NCBI GenBank assembly: GCA_902802945.1
Contig: CADCOC010000045.1
Location: forward strand, 1,900-40,980
Length of the DNA stretch: 39,081 bases
Source: an uncultured bacterium
Lineage (GTDB): Bacteria; Verrucomicrobiota; Kiritimatiellia; RFP12; UBA1067
Reading direction: 5' to 3'
Both the position numbers and the translations under genes were made by a program. The notes under the pieces were generated by a model. The model worked only from the letters and a program-made list of their open reading frames with translations. It ran no database searches and was not told the DNA's origin. This document shows, in pieces, positions 32,763 through 39,081 of the stretch. The first letter of the stretch is position 1. Each line of letters opens with the position of its first letter.

Positions 32763-33752
32763 GTGAGTTCGAAATCAGCAATAGATTTTATCGGTGACAT
32801 CCACGGACATTGCGATGAACTCCGTGCCTTGCTGAAAAAGCTGGGCTATGTGGAGACTACGGGCTCGTTCCGCTACCCGCGGGATGAACGCACCGTTGTC
32901 TTTCTTGGCGACTATGTGGACCGGGGACCGCAGATACGGGAGACCTTGAATCTTGTTCGCGCCATGCGCGATTCGGGATCGGCCATCGCCCTCATGGGAA
33001 ACCACGAATTCAACATGCTGAGCTTCTGGTACAAAAACGGCGACGGCGGCCGCTTCTTGAAAAATCCGGGAAGGGGATACCTTCGGAAACATACCCTCAA
33101 TCAAATCAAGGGCCATTTGAAGACCATCGAGACCTTTGCCGGGCACGAGGATGAGTTCGAGGAAGTGAAAGACTTCGCCAAGACGCTGCCGTTCTATTTG
33201 GAAACGGACACGTTTTGCGCCCAGCACGCGAGCTTTGATCCGGAGGCGGTCTCCGCACTGAAGAACGCGGGCATCTCCTGCTTTGCCGATGGGAACTTCG
33301 ACGAACTCATCTACCGTGCAAACGATGAAGACTGCGAGTACACCGATTCACTCTTCCGACCGATAGACCTGCTCCTGAAGGGCCCAGAAATGAAACTGCC
33401 CGATGGCGTGTCCTTTGTTGACAAGGACGGAAAAAGGCGGACCAGCGCGCGCATCCGCTGGTGGGTGGATCCCACGAGGGCCGACTTGACGGAACTGAGC
33501 ATGGAGCCGCTTGACGAGAAGTACAAGAGCAGCGCCGTGCCAGACGAAGTCCGAAGGCGCTACTTCCATGGTGAGGACGAGCGCCCCGTATTTTTAGGGC
33601 ACTACTGGCTGAAGGGCAAACCCCAGTTGTTGCGCCGCAACGTTTGCTGCCTGGACTACAGCGTCGCTGCTGGAGGCTGTTTGGCCTGCTATCGCTTTGA
33701 CGGAGAACAACAACTTGACGCGACCAGGCTTGTGTGGGTGAATTCGGTGTAG
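32763..33752 (+). CDS. Calcineurin-like metallophosphoesterase (PrpE/PPP-like)
   Basis: GTG 32763 with CCGGAGC upstream gives 329 residues. The metal-site motifs are all present: FIGDIHGH (11-16), FLGDYVDRGP (49-56), MGNHEFN (79-82) and later histidines in CAQHASF and FLGHYWLKG. This is the PPP/diadenosine-tetraphosphatase branch, enzymes that hydrolyse phosphoproteins, dinucleoside polyphosphates or RNA/DNA end phosphates. A middle insertion (RPIDLLLKGPEMKLPDG) is larger than in simple family members. The gene is intact. It follows the HAD phosphatase with only a short remnant between them, so co-transcription is plausible. Confidence 0.85.
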   Translation: MSSKSAIDFIGDIHGHCDELRALLKKLGYVETTGSFRYPRDERTVVFLGDYVDRGPQIRETLNLVRAMRDSGSAIALMGNHEFNMLSFWYKNGDGGRFLKNPGRGYLRKHTLNQIKGHLKTIETFAGHEDEFEEVKDFAKTLPFYLETDTFCAQHASFDPEAVSALKNAGISCFADGNFDELIYRANDEDCEYTDSLFRPIDLLLKGPEMKLPDGVSFVDKDGKRRTSARIRWWVDPTRADLTELSMEPLDEKYKSSAVPDEVRRRYFHGEDERPVFLGHYWLKGKPQLLRRNVCCLDYSVAAGGCLACYRFDGEQQLDATRLVWVNSV

Positions 33753-33774
33753 GGAAAACTGCGTTCGTAGGCGG

Positions 33775-33803
33775 TTTACGAACGGTCACTGAAATGATAT
33801 ACT
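33775..33803 (+). promoter_or_regulatory. Sigma-70 promoter of the restriction-modification operon
   Basis: TTTACG (33775-33780), a 17-nt spacer and TATACT (33798-33803). The predicted start is ~33810, giving a ~310-nt leader. GTG 33811 opens a 12-codon frame containing AAGGAGG, a possible vestigial leader. Confidence 0.6.
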
Positions 33804-33912
33804 GATGTCCGTGAACAAACAACAACCCAAGGAGGTCTTGCCGAAGTAAAGACGATATAGGCGGGCGACGGCCCGTCAGAACCGATTTTGCATAACTGCA
33901 AACGCGACGTTC

Positions 33913-34042
33913 ACCTGAAAAGCCCTGGAAAGTTTTTCAAGTACATGAGCGACGAGTTAGCAGGGATGCCCCCCGTTTCGGGGATGCATTCTCTAGCTGT
34001 CTTGTATTCATGTACGGGTTTCTTCCAGGGCACCCTCAGGTG
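33913..34042 (+). ncRNA. Long stem-loop in the leader of the restriction-modification operon
   Basis: Nested complementary segments pair across 130 nt: CACCTGA/TCAGGTG, GCCCTGGAA/TTCCAGGGC, GTACATGA/TCATGTAC, AGTTAG/CTAGCT and an apical CCCCG-TTT-CGGGG (33971-33983). The result is a rod with internal bulges, resembling a regulatory RNA or a DNA hairpin site. No known RNA family is recognised. It ends 77 nt before the methylase start codon. Confidence 0.65.
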
Positions 34043-34119
34043 AGTTTGGGATGAGTGACGGGGTGTGTCCCCGAAACTTTCTCTCCGCCGCGCGCGCGGC
34101 GGCGGACGAGAAAGGAAAA

Positions 34120-35928
34120 ATGACCAGACAGCAGATTATTGACACGGTTGGCGCGACATACCTTGTCAGCAACCTTGAGACCGGTGAATACAGTTATCCC
34201 AAAGCACTGAAGAACGTTGGCAAGAATTACAAGAAATTTCTTGTCGGCCATCCTGACAAAACGCATAAGTTTGCTGACATCAAATTCGAAAGCGATAAAA
34301 TCGTTGTCCTTGTGGAGACAAAGGACAAGTTTACGAATAAGAGTGTCGCCGACGGTATGGGGCAACTGCAACAGTACGTCACCTACGAGTCGCAGTTGCC
34401 GAATGCGAAGAAGGTTGTTGCCATTCTTGCGGCAACAGAGACAGATGAAGTGCGCGTTTGGCAAGATGGTACGGGCATCATCGATGAGGTCCACGTTGAT
34501 GCCAGAGAGAAAACAATCCGTCCGATGGATGAATATGTCAACCTCCACTTCGGCACTAAGAACAACCGTGTCGCCGTTGTCCAGAGTACCTATGCGCTCA
34601 ACGAACTGCTGCACGGTTACGGTATCTGGGAGAAGATTCGTGGGCAGTTCGTCGGAACGTGTCTCCTCGCCCTGAAGCAGGGCCTCTCCTACAAGGGCCT
34701 TACTACTGCACAAATCAGGACCGGCATCGAGACGGAACTGGAGGCTCTGCTCAATAAGTGCCTCAACAAGGCGGAGAAACTGGTCATCCTGAAGAACAAG
34801 GTCGTAGACGCGCAATGTGTCCGCGAGCTCAAGAAGGAGCAATTTGAGGAAATTCTCGATTTTATCGCCGGGAGAATCCTTCCTTGTATCAACGACAAGA
34901 CGACGCTGGGGCAGGACCTTCTCAACCTCTTCTTCACGACCTTCAACAAATACGTCGGTAAGTCGGACAAGAACCAGGCGTTCACTCCCGACCACATCGT
35001 CCATTTCATGTGTAGCATTGTCGGCGTGAACCGCTATTCGGTCGTGCTTGACCCCTGTTGCGGAAGCGGTGCATTCTTAGTTCGCGCGCTTACGACGGCG
35101 CTTGACGATTGTCGTACCGAGAATGAGCGGGCGCACGTGAAGGAAGCGCAAATCTTCGGCATCGAATCAGACGAGACCGCCTTCGGCCTCTCCACAACGA
35201 ATATGCTCATCCATGGTGACGGCAACTCAAACATCAGACGGGGTAATTGCTTCAGCTTGACGGACTGGGAGGGTAAGGGGGTGAACGTCGTATTGATGAA
35301 CCCGCCCTACAACGCGACGCGTGGCGACTGCAATCCGGAATACGTGAAGGTGTGGAAAAAGGAGAAGAAGGAAGATCCCTCCAAGGGGTTTCACTTTGCC
35401 TACGAAATCGCCCATCGTGTGAAACAGGGAAAAATGGCTGTTCTCCTGCCGATGCAGTGCGCTATCGGCTCCTCGTCGGAAATCCAGCGCTTCAAGAAGC
35501 TCATGCTCGACGAAAATACGCTCGACGCCGTCTTTTCGCTCCCGTCTGACATGTTCCATCCTGGTGCCAGTGCCTGTGCATGTTGCATGGTTTTCAACCT
35601 TGGTACACGTCATGAAAACGCGCCCGTCCCCGAAACTTTCTTCGGCTACTTCAAGGATGACGGCTTTATTAAAAAGAAGAACCTCGGTCGCATCGAACGG
35701 CGCGAAGGTATCTGGGCGGAAATCGAAAAACATTGGTTCGACCTCTATTTCCATCGTAAGGCCGAAAAGGGTTTTTCAGCCGTTCACAAGGTCACCGCCG
35801 ATGACGAGTGGCTCGCCGAGGCCTACATGGAGACCGACTACTCTGGTCTCACGACAAAAGACTTCGAGCAGGTTGTCCGTAACTACTACGCTTACCTCAT
35901 TAAGAACGGCGGGAAACATCATGAATAG
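34120..35928 (+). CDS. BcgI-like restriction-modification subunit (nuclease + N6-adenine methyltransferase)
   Basis: ATG 34120 with AAAGGAAAA gives 602 residues; the ATG at 34051 would add an unusual N-terminus over a GC-rich hairpin. The N-terminal region has FADIKFESDKIVVLVETKDKF-type residues (D53, E66, K68), a PD-(D/E)XK nuclease arrangement similar to the start of type I R subunits. The methyltransferase has motif I DPCCGSG (311-317) and motif IV NPPY (394-397), marking N6-adenine methylation. Nuclease and methylase in one chain, with a separate specificity gene overlapping its end, is the BcgI (type IIB/IIG) design. The enzyme should cut foreign DNA lacking the host methyl mark. All key residues look intact. 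Confidence 0.85.
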   Translation: MTRQQIIDTVGATYLVSNLETGEYSYPKALKNVGKNYKKFLVGHPDKTHKFADIKFESDKIVVLVETKDKFTNKSVADGMGQLQQYVTYESQLPNAKKVVAILAATETDEVRVWQDGTGIIDEVHVDAREKTIRPMDEYVNLHFGTKNNRVAVVQSTYALNELLHGYGIWEKIRGQFVGTCLLALKQGLSYKGLTTAQIRTGIETELEALLNKCLNKAEKLVILKNKVVDAQCVRELKKEQFEEILDFIAGRILPCINDKTTLGQDLLNLFFTTFNKYVGKSDKNQAFTPDHIVHFMCSIVGVNRYSVVLDPCCGSGAFLVRALTTALDDCRTENERAHVKEAQIFGIESDETAFGLSTTNMLIHGDGNSNIRRGNCFSLTDWEGKGVNVVLMNPPYNATRGDCNPEYVKVWKKEKKEDPSKGFHFAYEIAHRVKQGKMAVLLPMQCAIGSSSEIQRFKKLMLDENTLDAVFSLPSDMFHPGASACACCMVFNLGTRHENAPVPETFFGYFKDDGFIKKKNLGRIERREGIWAEIEKHWFDLYFHRKAEKGFSAVHKVTADDEWLAEAYMETDYSGLTTKDFEQVVRNYYAYLIKNGGKHHE

Positions 35929-36958
35929 ATTGTCTGAACACAAATTGAAGGAATTCCTCTTGACGGACATTTTCTCCGTTGATTACGGAAATAAGTTCGA
36001 TCTGAACAAGATGGAAGTGCTGCCGACAAGTTCCATCGCATTTGTATCAAGAACGGCTCAAAACAATGGCGTGTCCGCTTATGTGGAACCAGTAACTGAA
36101 GTGGCCCCGTATCCCGCTGGTGCGATAACAGTAGCCCTTGGAGGGAGCATCGGTTCAACGTTCTTGCAGAAACAACCTTTCTACACGGGGCAGAATGTTT
36201 CGGTTCTGTTGCCTAAAATACCAATGTCAGATGCGGCGAAACTGTTTATTACCTGCATCATAATGACGGAATGTTCATATCGATTTGTTGCATTCGGAAG
36301 AGAGTTGAACAAGCACATTAAGCGTGATTTTACGATCAAACTTCCCCAAACCGCATCTGGCACACCCGACTGGGAGACGATGTCCGACTTCATGGCGGAA
36401 CTGGAGGCGAATGGGGATCTGGGGATAGGTAAGCTAACGGGTACTTTACAAACGAAGAATCCCGAAACCGCCAACGTTGTCTCGACGGCAGCCTGGGGCT
36501 CGTTTCGGATTGAGGAGTTGTTTGAGCGATTTGAGGTCGGCAAGGCGCATGCGGGGATGCTCGAGGACGGTGACGATTGTTTGTATCTCGGCGCAAAGAA
36601 AGACGACAACTGTGTGATGCAACGGTGTGCAAGAAACCCTGATTTAGTCCAGCCTGGCAACTGCATTGTTTTTATCTGCAACGGGGAGGGCTCGGTCGGA
36701 TATGCAAACTACATGGACAGGGAATTCATAGCAACAACCGATCTTGTCATGGGGTATACGGAAAAGCTGAACAAATATAATGGACTGTTCATTACAACCA
36801 TATTGGATCGCGAACGCCCGAAGTACTCTTTTGGTAGAAAATGGAAGACCCATCTACGTGATACTATTATCAAACTCCCGAAGACAAAAGATGGGAAACC
36901 CGATTGGGACGAAATGGAGCGGAGGATCAAGGTGTTGCCGTATGGCGACAGGATTTGA
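35921..36958 (+). CDS. Specificity (S-like) subunit of the restriction-modification system
   Basis: ATG 35921 overlaps the methylase stop; the frame gives 345 residues. It has the two-half layout of HsdS/BcgI-B proteins: two target-recognition regions, each ending in a related motif, IKLPQTASGTPDWETM and IKLPKTKDGKPDWDEM. These repeats bind the methyltransferase, and the two halves read the two parts of a split DNA site. An extended upstream frame from 35564 lies within the methylase gene and is rejected. The gene looks intact. Its recognition site cannot be predicted from the sequence alone. Confidence 0.85.
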   Translation: MNRLSEHKLKEFLLTDIFSVDYGNKFDLNKMEVLPTSSIAFVSRTAQNNGVSAYVEPVTEVAPYPAGAITVALGGSIGSTFLQKQPFYTGQNVSVLLPKIPMSDAAKLFITCIIMTECSYRFVAFGRELNKHIKRDFTIKLPQTASGTPDWETMSDFMAELEANGDLGIGKLTGTLQTKNPETANVVSTAAWGSFRIEELFERFEVGKAHAGMLEDGDDCLYLGAKKDDNCVMQRCARNPDLVQPGNCIVFICNGEGSVGYANYMDREFIATTDLVMGYTEKLNKYNGLFITTILDRERPKYSFGRKWKTHLRDTIIKLPKTKDGKPDWDEMERRIKVLPYGDRI

Positions 36959-37715
36959 CGGAACGATGGGTACGACGAAGAAATCGACATCGTGGAAGGT
37001 CATCTACAATGCGCCGCGTGAACTCCAGCCGCGTGAGCGCATGAAGATGGTTTCGTCAGCCGAGGAACTGGCGACGATTCCCGACGAAGTGCTTCTGGCC
37101 TGCATTATGAGAAGCGGCGTGAAGGGGACGAATGTCCTGGAGGCGGCGATGAAGTTACGTGCATCATGTGCTACGCTGGCGGAGTTTCTCAAATATCCCA
37201 CATTAGGCAGTTTCATGACGTACCTTGAAGAACGCAAAATCGGACGTATTGGTATTGGTGAGGACAAAGCATTAGGCTTGATTGCAGCGTTTGAACTTGG
37301 CCGTAGGGCGGTTGATGCCGAAAGAAGTATGCGTAATCGAGCACTACCAATCAGGTGTGCGAAAGATGTATTTGCTCTGCTCAAGCCAGAGGCGGACAAA
37401 CAGGAGCGTGAAGTCTTCTGGTGCCTTTTGCTGGATGTACGTAAACGCCTCGTCACTAATCCTATCATTGTATCCGCAGGAACAAAGGATGCCGCGCTTG
37501 TGATTCCACGCGATGTGTTCCGCCCGGCAATCCGTGAAGGCGCAGTTGCGATTATAGCAGCACATAACCATCTTTCGGAAGATGTTTCTCCATCGGATGA
37601 AGATATTGAGCTGACGCGGTTGCTAAGGGAAACTGGTGAGACGATTGGCATCCCGTTAATGGATCATGTGATCTTGAGTTCAATTCCATCCTGTGATCTA
37701 TGGCGAAGCATATGA
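36942..37715 (+). CDS. RadC-type JAB-domain protein
   Basis: ATG 36942 (AAGGTG upstream) gives 257 residues and overlaps the S-subunit gene; ATG 36966 is an alternative. The N-terminal helix-hairpin-helix-like part (LATIPDEVLLACIMRSGVKG) is followed by the MPN/JAB metal site: AAHNHLSEDVSPSDED, the HxH...SxxD pattern with a Glu further upstream. RadC-like proteins are common in prophages and restriction islands; their catalytic role is unproven. Overlap with the restriction genes suggests one transcript. The final 45-codon gene overlaps its stop. Confidence 0.85.
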   Translation: MATGFDGTMGTTKKSTSWKVIYNAPRELQPRERMKMVSSAEELATIPDEVLLACIMRSGVKGTNVLEAAMKLRASCATLAEFLKYPTLGSFMTYLEERKIGRIGIGEDKALGLIAAFELGRRAVDAERSMRNRALPIRCAKDVFALLKPEADKQEREVFWCLLLDVRKRLVTNPIIVSAGTKDAALVIPRDVFRPAIREGAVAIIAAHNHLSEDVSPSDEDIELTRLLRETGETIGIPLMDHVILSSIPSCDLWRSI

Positions 37716-37849
37716 ATGTCTCGTTTGGGGGCGAGCTTCTCTCTGGGCAGCCGCAGTTCGCGGACAAGTGCCCGTGGGAGAAACTGAAGGACGGCGATAG
37801 GGAAGCGTTGCTCGCAAAACAGTCGCAGCTTGCGAGGCACAGGCGGTGA
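37712..37849 (+). CDS. Small repeat peptide (QPQFADKC type)
   Basis: The 45-residue frame (ATG 37712 overlapping the RadC stop by ATGA) reads LLSGQPQFADKCPWEKLKDG in its core, then ALLAKQSQLARHR. From memory, QPQFADKCDWxKL modules occur in tandem in repeat proteins of gut PVC bacteria; this carries a little over one module. It may be a fragment of a longer repeat gene, or a small protein of its own. The coupling to the RadC gene suggests it is translated. Confidence 0.5.
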   Translation: MNVSFGGELLSGQPQFADKCPWEKLKDGDREALLAKQSQLARHRR

Positions 37850-37910
37850 GGCAACGGGCGAGACACCCGCCTGCGTGGAGACATTCAAGCGGTATTGCAG
37901 TTATCGTGAC

Positions 37911-38015
37911 ATGGAAGAGTTGAGTACTAAAGACGGATGCTGGTGTTTCACTGGCGAAACGGGAGTCTGTCACGATATCTGGACAATGAGAAATGCTAGC
38001 GCGGCGTATGCGTAG
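37911..38015 (+). pseudogene. Fragment related to the gene at 38397
   Basis: MEELSTKDGCWCFTGETGVC followed by HDIWTMRNASAAYA and a stop. The LS.KDGCW.FTGE phrase matches the middle of the protein encoded at 38397-38822, so this is a shortened, degenerate copy. Confidence 0.5.
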
Positions 38016-38105
38016 TCCGAAGCTGCGGACTCTGTTCCTGGGGACGCGATTCCTGACGGGCTTGCGGTAGTCAAGGCTGGTACGGATACTCTTTCGGACA
38101 TTTCC

Positions 38106-38348
38106 ATGCTGGCACCGGGGAGCCGCCGCGCGTTTACGGTGCTTTCGTCTGAGGCGCTAAAACGAAACGACCTTGTTGAAGTGCCACACGAATCGGCGTC
38201 AATTCTACTTGCACTCTGGCATTATCGTCCCGCGTTCGTCTATGGCGACAGGATTGATCCTCTGTCACTTGTCCTTTCGCTGTCGGATGATCATGATGAT
38301 CGCGTACAGGGCGAAATTGAAGAAGTTCTGGAGAAATTCAAATGGTAG
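38106..38348 (+). pseudogene. C-terminal fragment of an unrecognised gene
   Basis: The 80-codon frame (open from just after 38015, no ribosome binding site) ends YGDRIDPLSLVLSLSDDHDD, then RVQGEIEEVLEKFKW. It looks like the C-terminal helices of a larger protein that has lost its 5' part. I do not recognise the family with confidence. Confidence 0.4.
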
Positions 38349-38396
38349 TCGGATTTGATAGGTTCCGCGAGGCAACCCTGTTTTGTGAAGGTGAAG

Positions 38397-38822
38397 ATGC
38401 GGGCGGTTGATGCCAGGCGGTTTGTGCGCGAGTTCAAGAAGGAGTATGGCGACCGGATTGACGACGCGCGGAAGGTGAAGACGGAAGGCGATGCGCTGGA
38501 TGCTTTGTTGGGATGGATGGACGGGGCGCGTCCGTCCCGGTTGAGCGCTAAGGACGGATGCTGGCGTTTCACCGGCGAGGACGTGGCCGTTGTTTGGTGG
38601 GTTAATGAAGGCTTCTATAAGTTCTTCAAATGGTGCGTTCCATACGTCGATCCGAAGACGGCGCGGTTTTCACAGCAGACCGAATTCGGCTGGGGCACTT
38701 ATAGCCGCGTGAAGTACAAGATTGTGGCCCCGATTTTGACTGGAATGAATACATTGTCTATGACAGTGCCTGACGATGGACGATCTCTCTACGGCGATAC
38801 AGAAGTATGTCATGATCCCTGA
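38397..38822 (+). CDS. Hypothetical protein of a locally duplicated family
   Basis: ATG 38397 (AAGGTGAAG upstream) gives 141 residues: a charged N-terminal helix (RRFVREFKKEYGDRIDDARK), then LSAKDGCWRFTGEDVAVVWW and FYKFFKWCVPYVDPKTARFS. No family is recognised. Copies of its middle (37911-38015) and of its start (38825-38965) flank it, so the locus is a decaying tandem array. This is the longest surviving copy and could still be functional. Confidence 0.5.
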   Translation: MRAVDARRFVREFKKEYGDRIDDARKVKTEGDALDALLGWMDGARPSRLSAKDGCWRFTGEDVAVVWWVNEGFYKFFKWCVPYVDPKTARFSQQTEFGWGTYSRVKYKIVAPILTGMNTLSMTVPDDGRSLYGDTEVCHDP

Positions 38823-38824
38823 TT

Positions 38825-38965
38825 GAGGACAGTAGGCGGGTTATACGAGAATTCAAGAAGGAGTATGGAGACCAGATTGAAGGCGCGCGGAAGAAATGGA
38901 ACAGAAGCATGTTGTGTATTGAGCCGATTGCAGAGCTTGCTGGAAAATGTGTAGTGAGCAGTTGA
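38825..38965 (+). pseudogene. N-terminal fragment related to the gene at 38397
   Basis: Directly after the preceding stop, the frame reads EDSRRVIREFKKEYGDQIEG, then ARKKW, and diverges before a stop at 38963-38965. It matches the N-terminal helix of the 38397 protein and has no start codon of its own. The remaining ~115 bp to the window end hold no gene I can support. Confidence 0.5.
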
Positions 38966-39081
38966 CTGGACTCCCCTGAAAATGGGGTCTTGGGTGGAAT
39001 CCGAAACGCGGGTAGCCTGAACGCCGTTTGATCGCATTTTCAGCGGTTCGACGTGTAGACAACCCATTCACAAGCCTATTC

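Noticed and set aside
38961..39081. Possible transposon end (CCCC...GGGG hairpin and a reverse-strand frame containing GLSTRRTAENAIKRRSGY)
   Set aside because: No recognised transposase motif or terminal repeat could be confirmed in the short stretch available before the window ends.

Overview
Origin: this looks like a chromosome fragment from an uncultured, fairly GC-rich Gram-negative bacterium. A PVC-superphylum member (Kiritimatiellota, Lentisphaerota or Verrucomicrobiota type) is my best guess. The hints are a type III secretion chaperone/effector-like pair, a gliding-type ABC transporter with a DUF4340 partner, many sigma-54 (-24/-12) promoters, a QPQFADKC-type repeat peptide, and many short palindromes lying inside genes. 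No rRNA or other phylogenetic marker settles it.

Layout. (1) About 1-15 kb is an accessory region on the + strand: a SWIM zinc-finger protein cut by the window edge, a DUF1016 nuclease, a stand-alone FtsK-type motor, a Sel1 protein, a split GmrSD-like (DUF262 + DUF1524) system, an AAA ATPase, several unrecognised proteins and an ADP-ribosylglycohydrolase. Eight cassettes here start with the same promoter architecture: an upstream CAnnTG-centred motif, then an inverted repeat, then a near-consensus sigma-54 promoter. Many genes here are frameshifted, truncated or duplicated. (2) 15.0-17.4 kb, - strand: a CesT-like type III secretion chaperone next to a 628-residue candidate effector. (3) 17.5-21.3 kb: a ninth sigma-54-type promoter, a strongly structured ~200-nt leader, then MoxR ATPase, a 168-residue unknown protein and a metallopeptidase/VWA protein, tightly overlapped. 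(4) 21.4-30.6 kb: housekeeping genes: metK, tRNA-Gln(CTG), an ABC transporter operon, a sugar-nucleotide epimerase-type protein and rnr. (5) 30.6-39 kb: a second accessory region with a HAD phosphatase, a calcineurin-like phosphoesterase, a BcgI-like restriction-modification pair behind a long hairpin leader, a RadC-type JAB protein, and decayed tandem fragments.

Main observations: the repeated sigma-54 cassette promoters suggest one co-induced regulon (FtsK motor, ATPase, ADP-ribosylglycohydrolase, MoxR/VWA and a new protein family), whose activator is not in the window. A 26-bp palindrome (GGTAG + 9-nt arm + 3-nt loop + 9-nt arm) occurs 13 times, with compensating arm changes. Eleven copies lie inside genes, and all nine forward genic copies are in the same reading phase, including copies in metK and rnr. 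The structured leaders at 17690-17883 and 33913-34042 are candidate new RNA elements.
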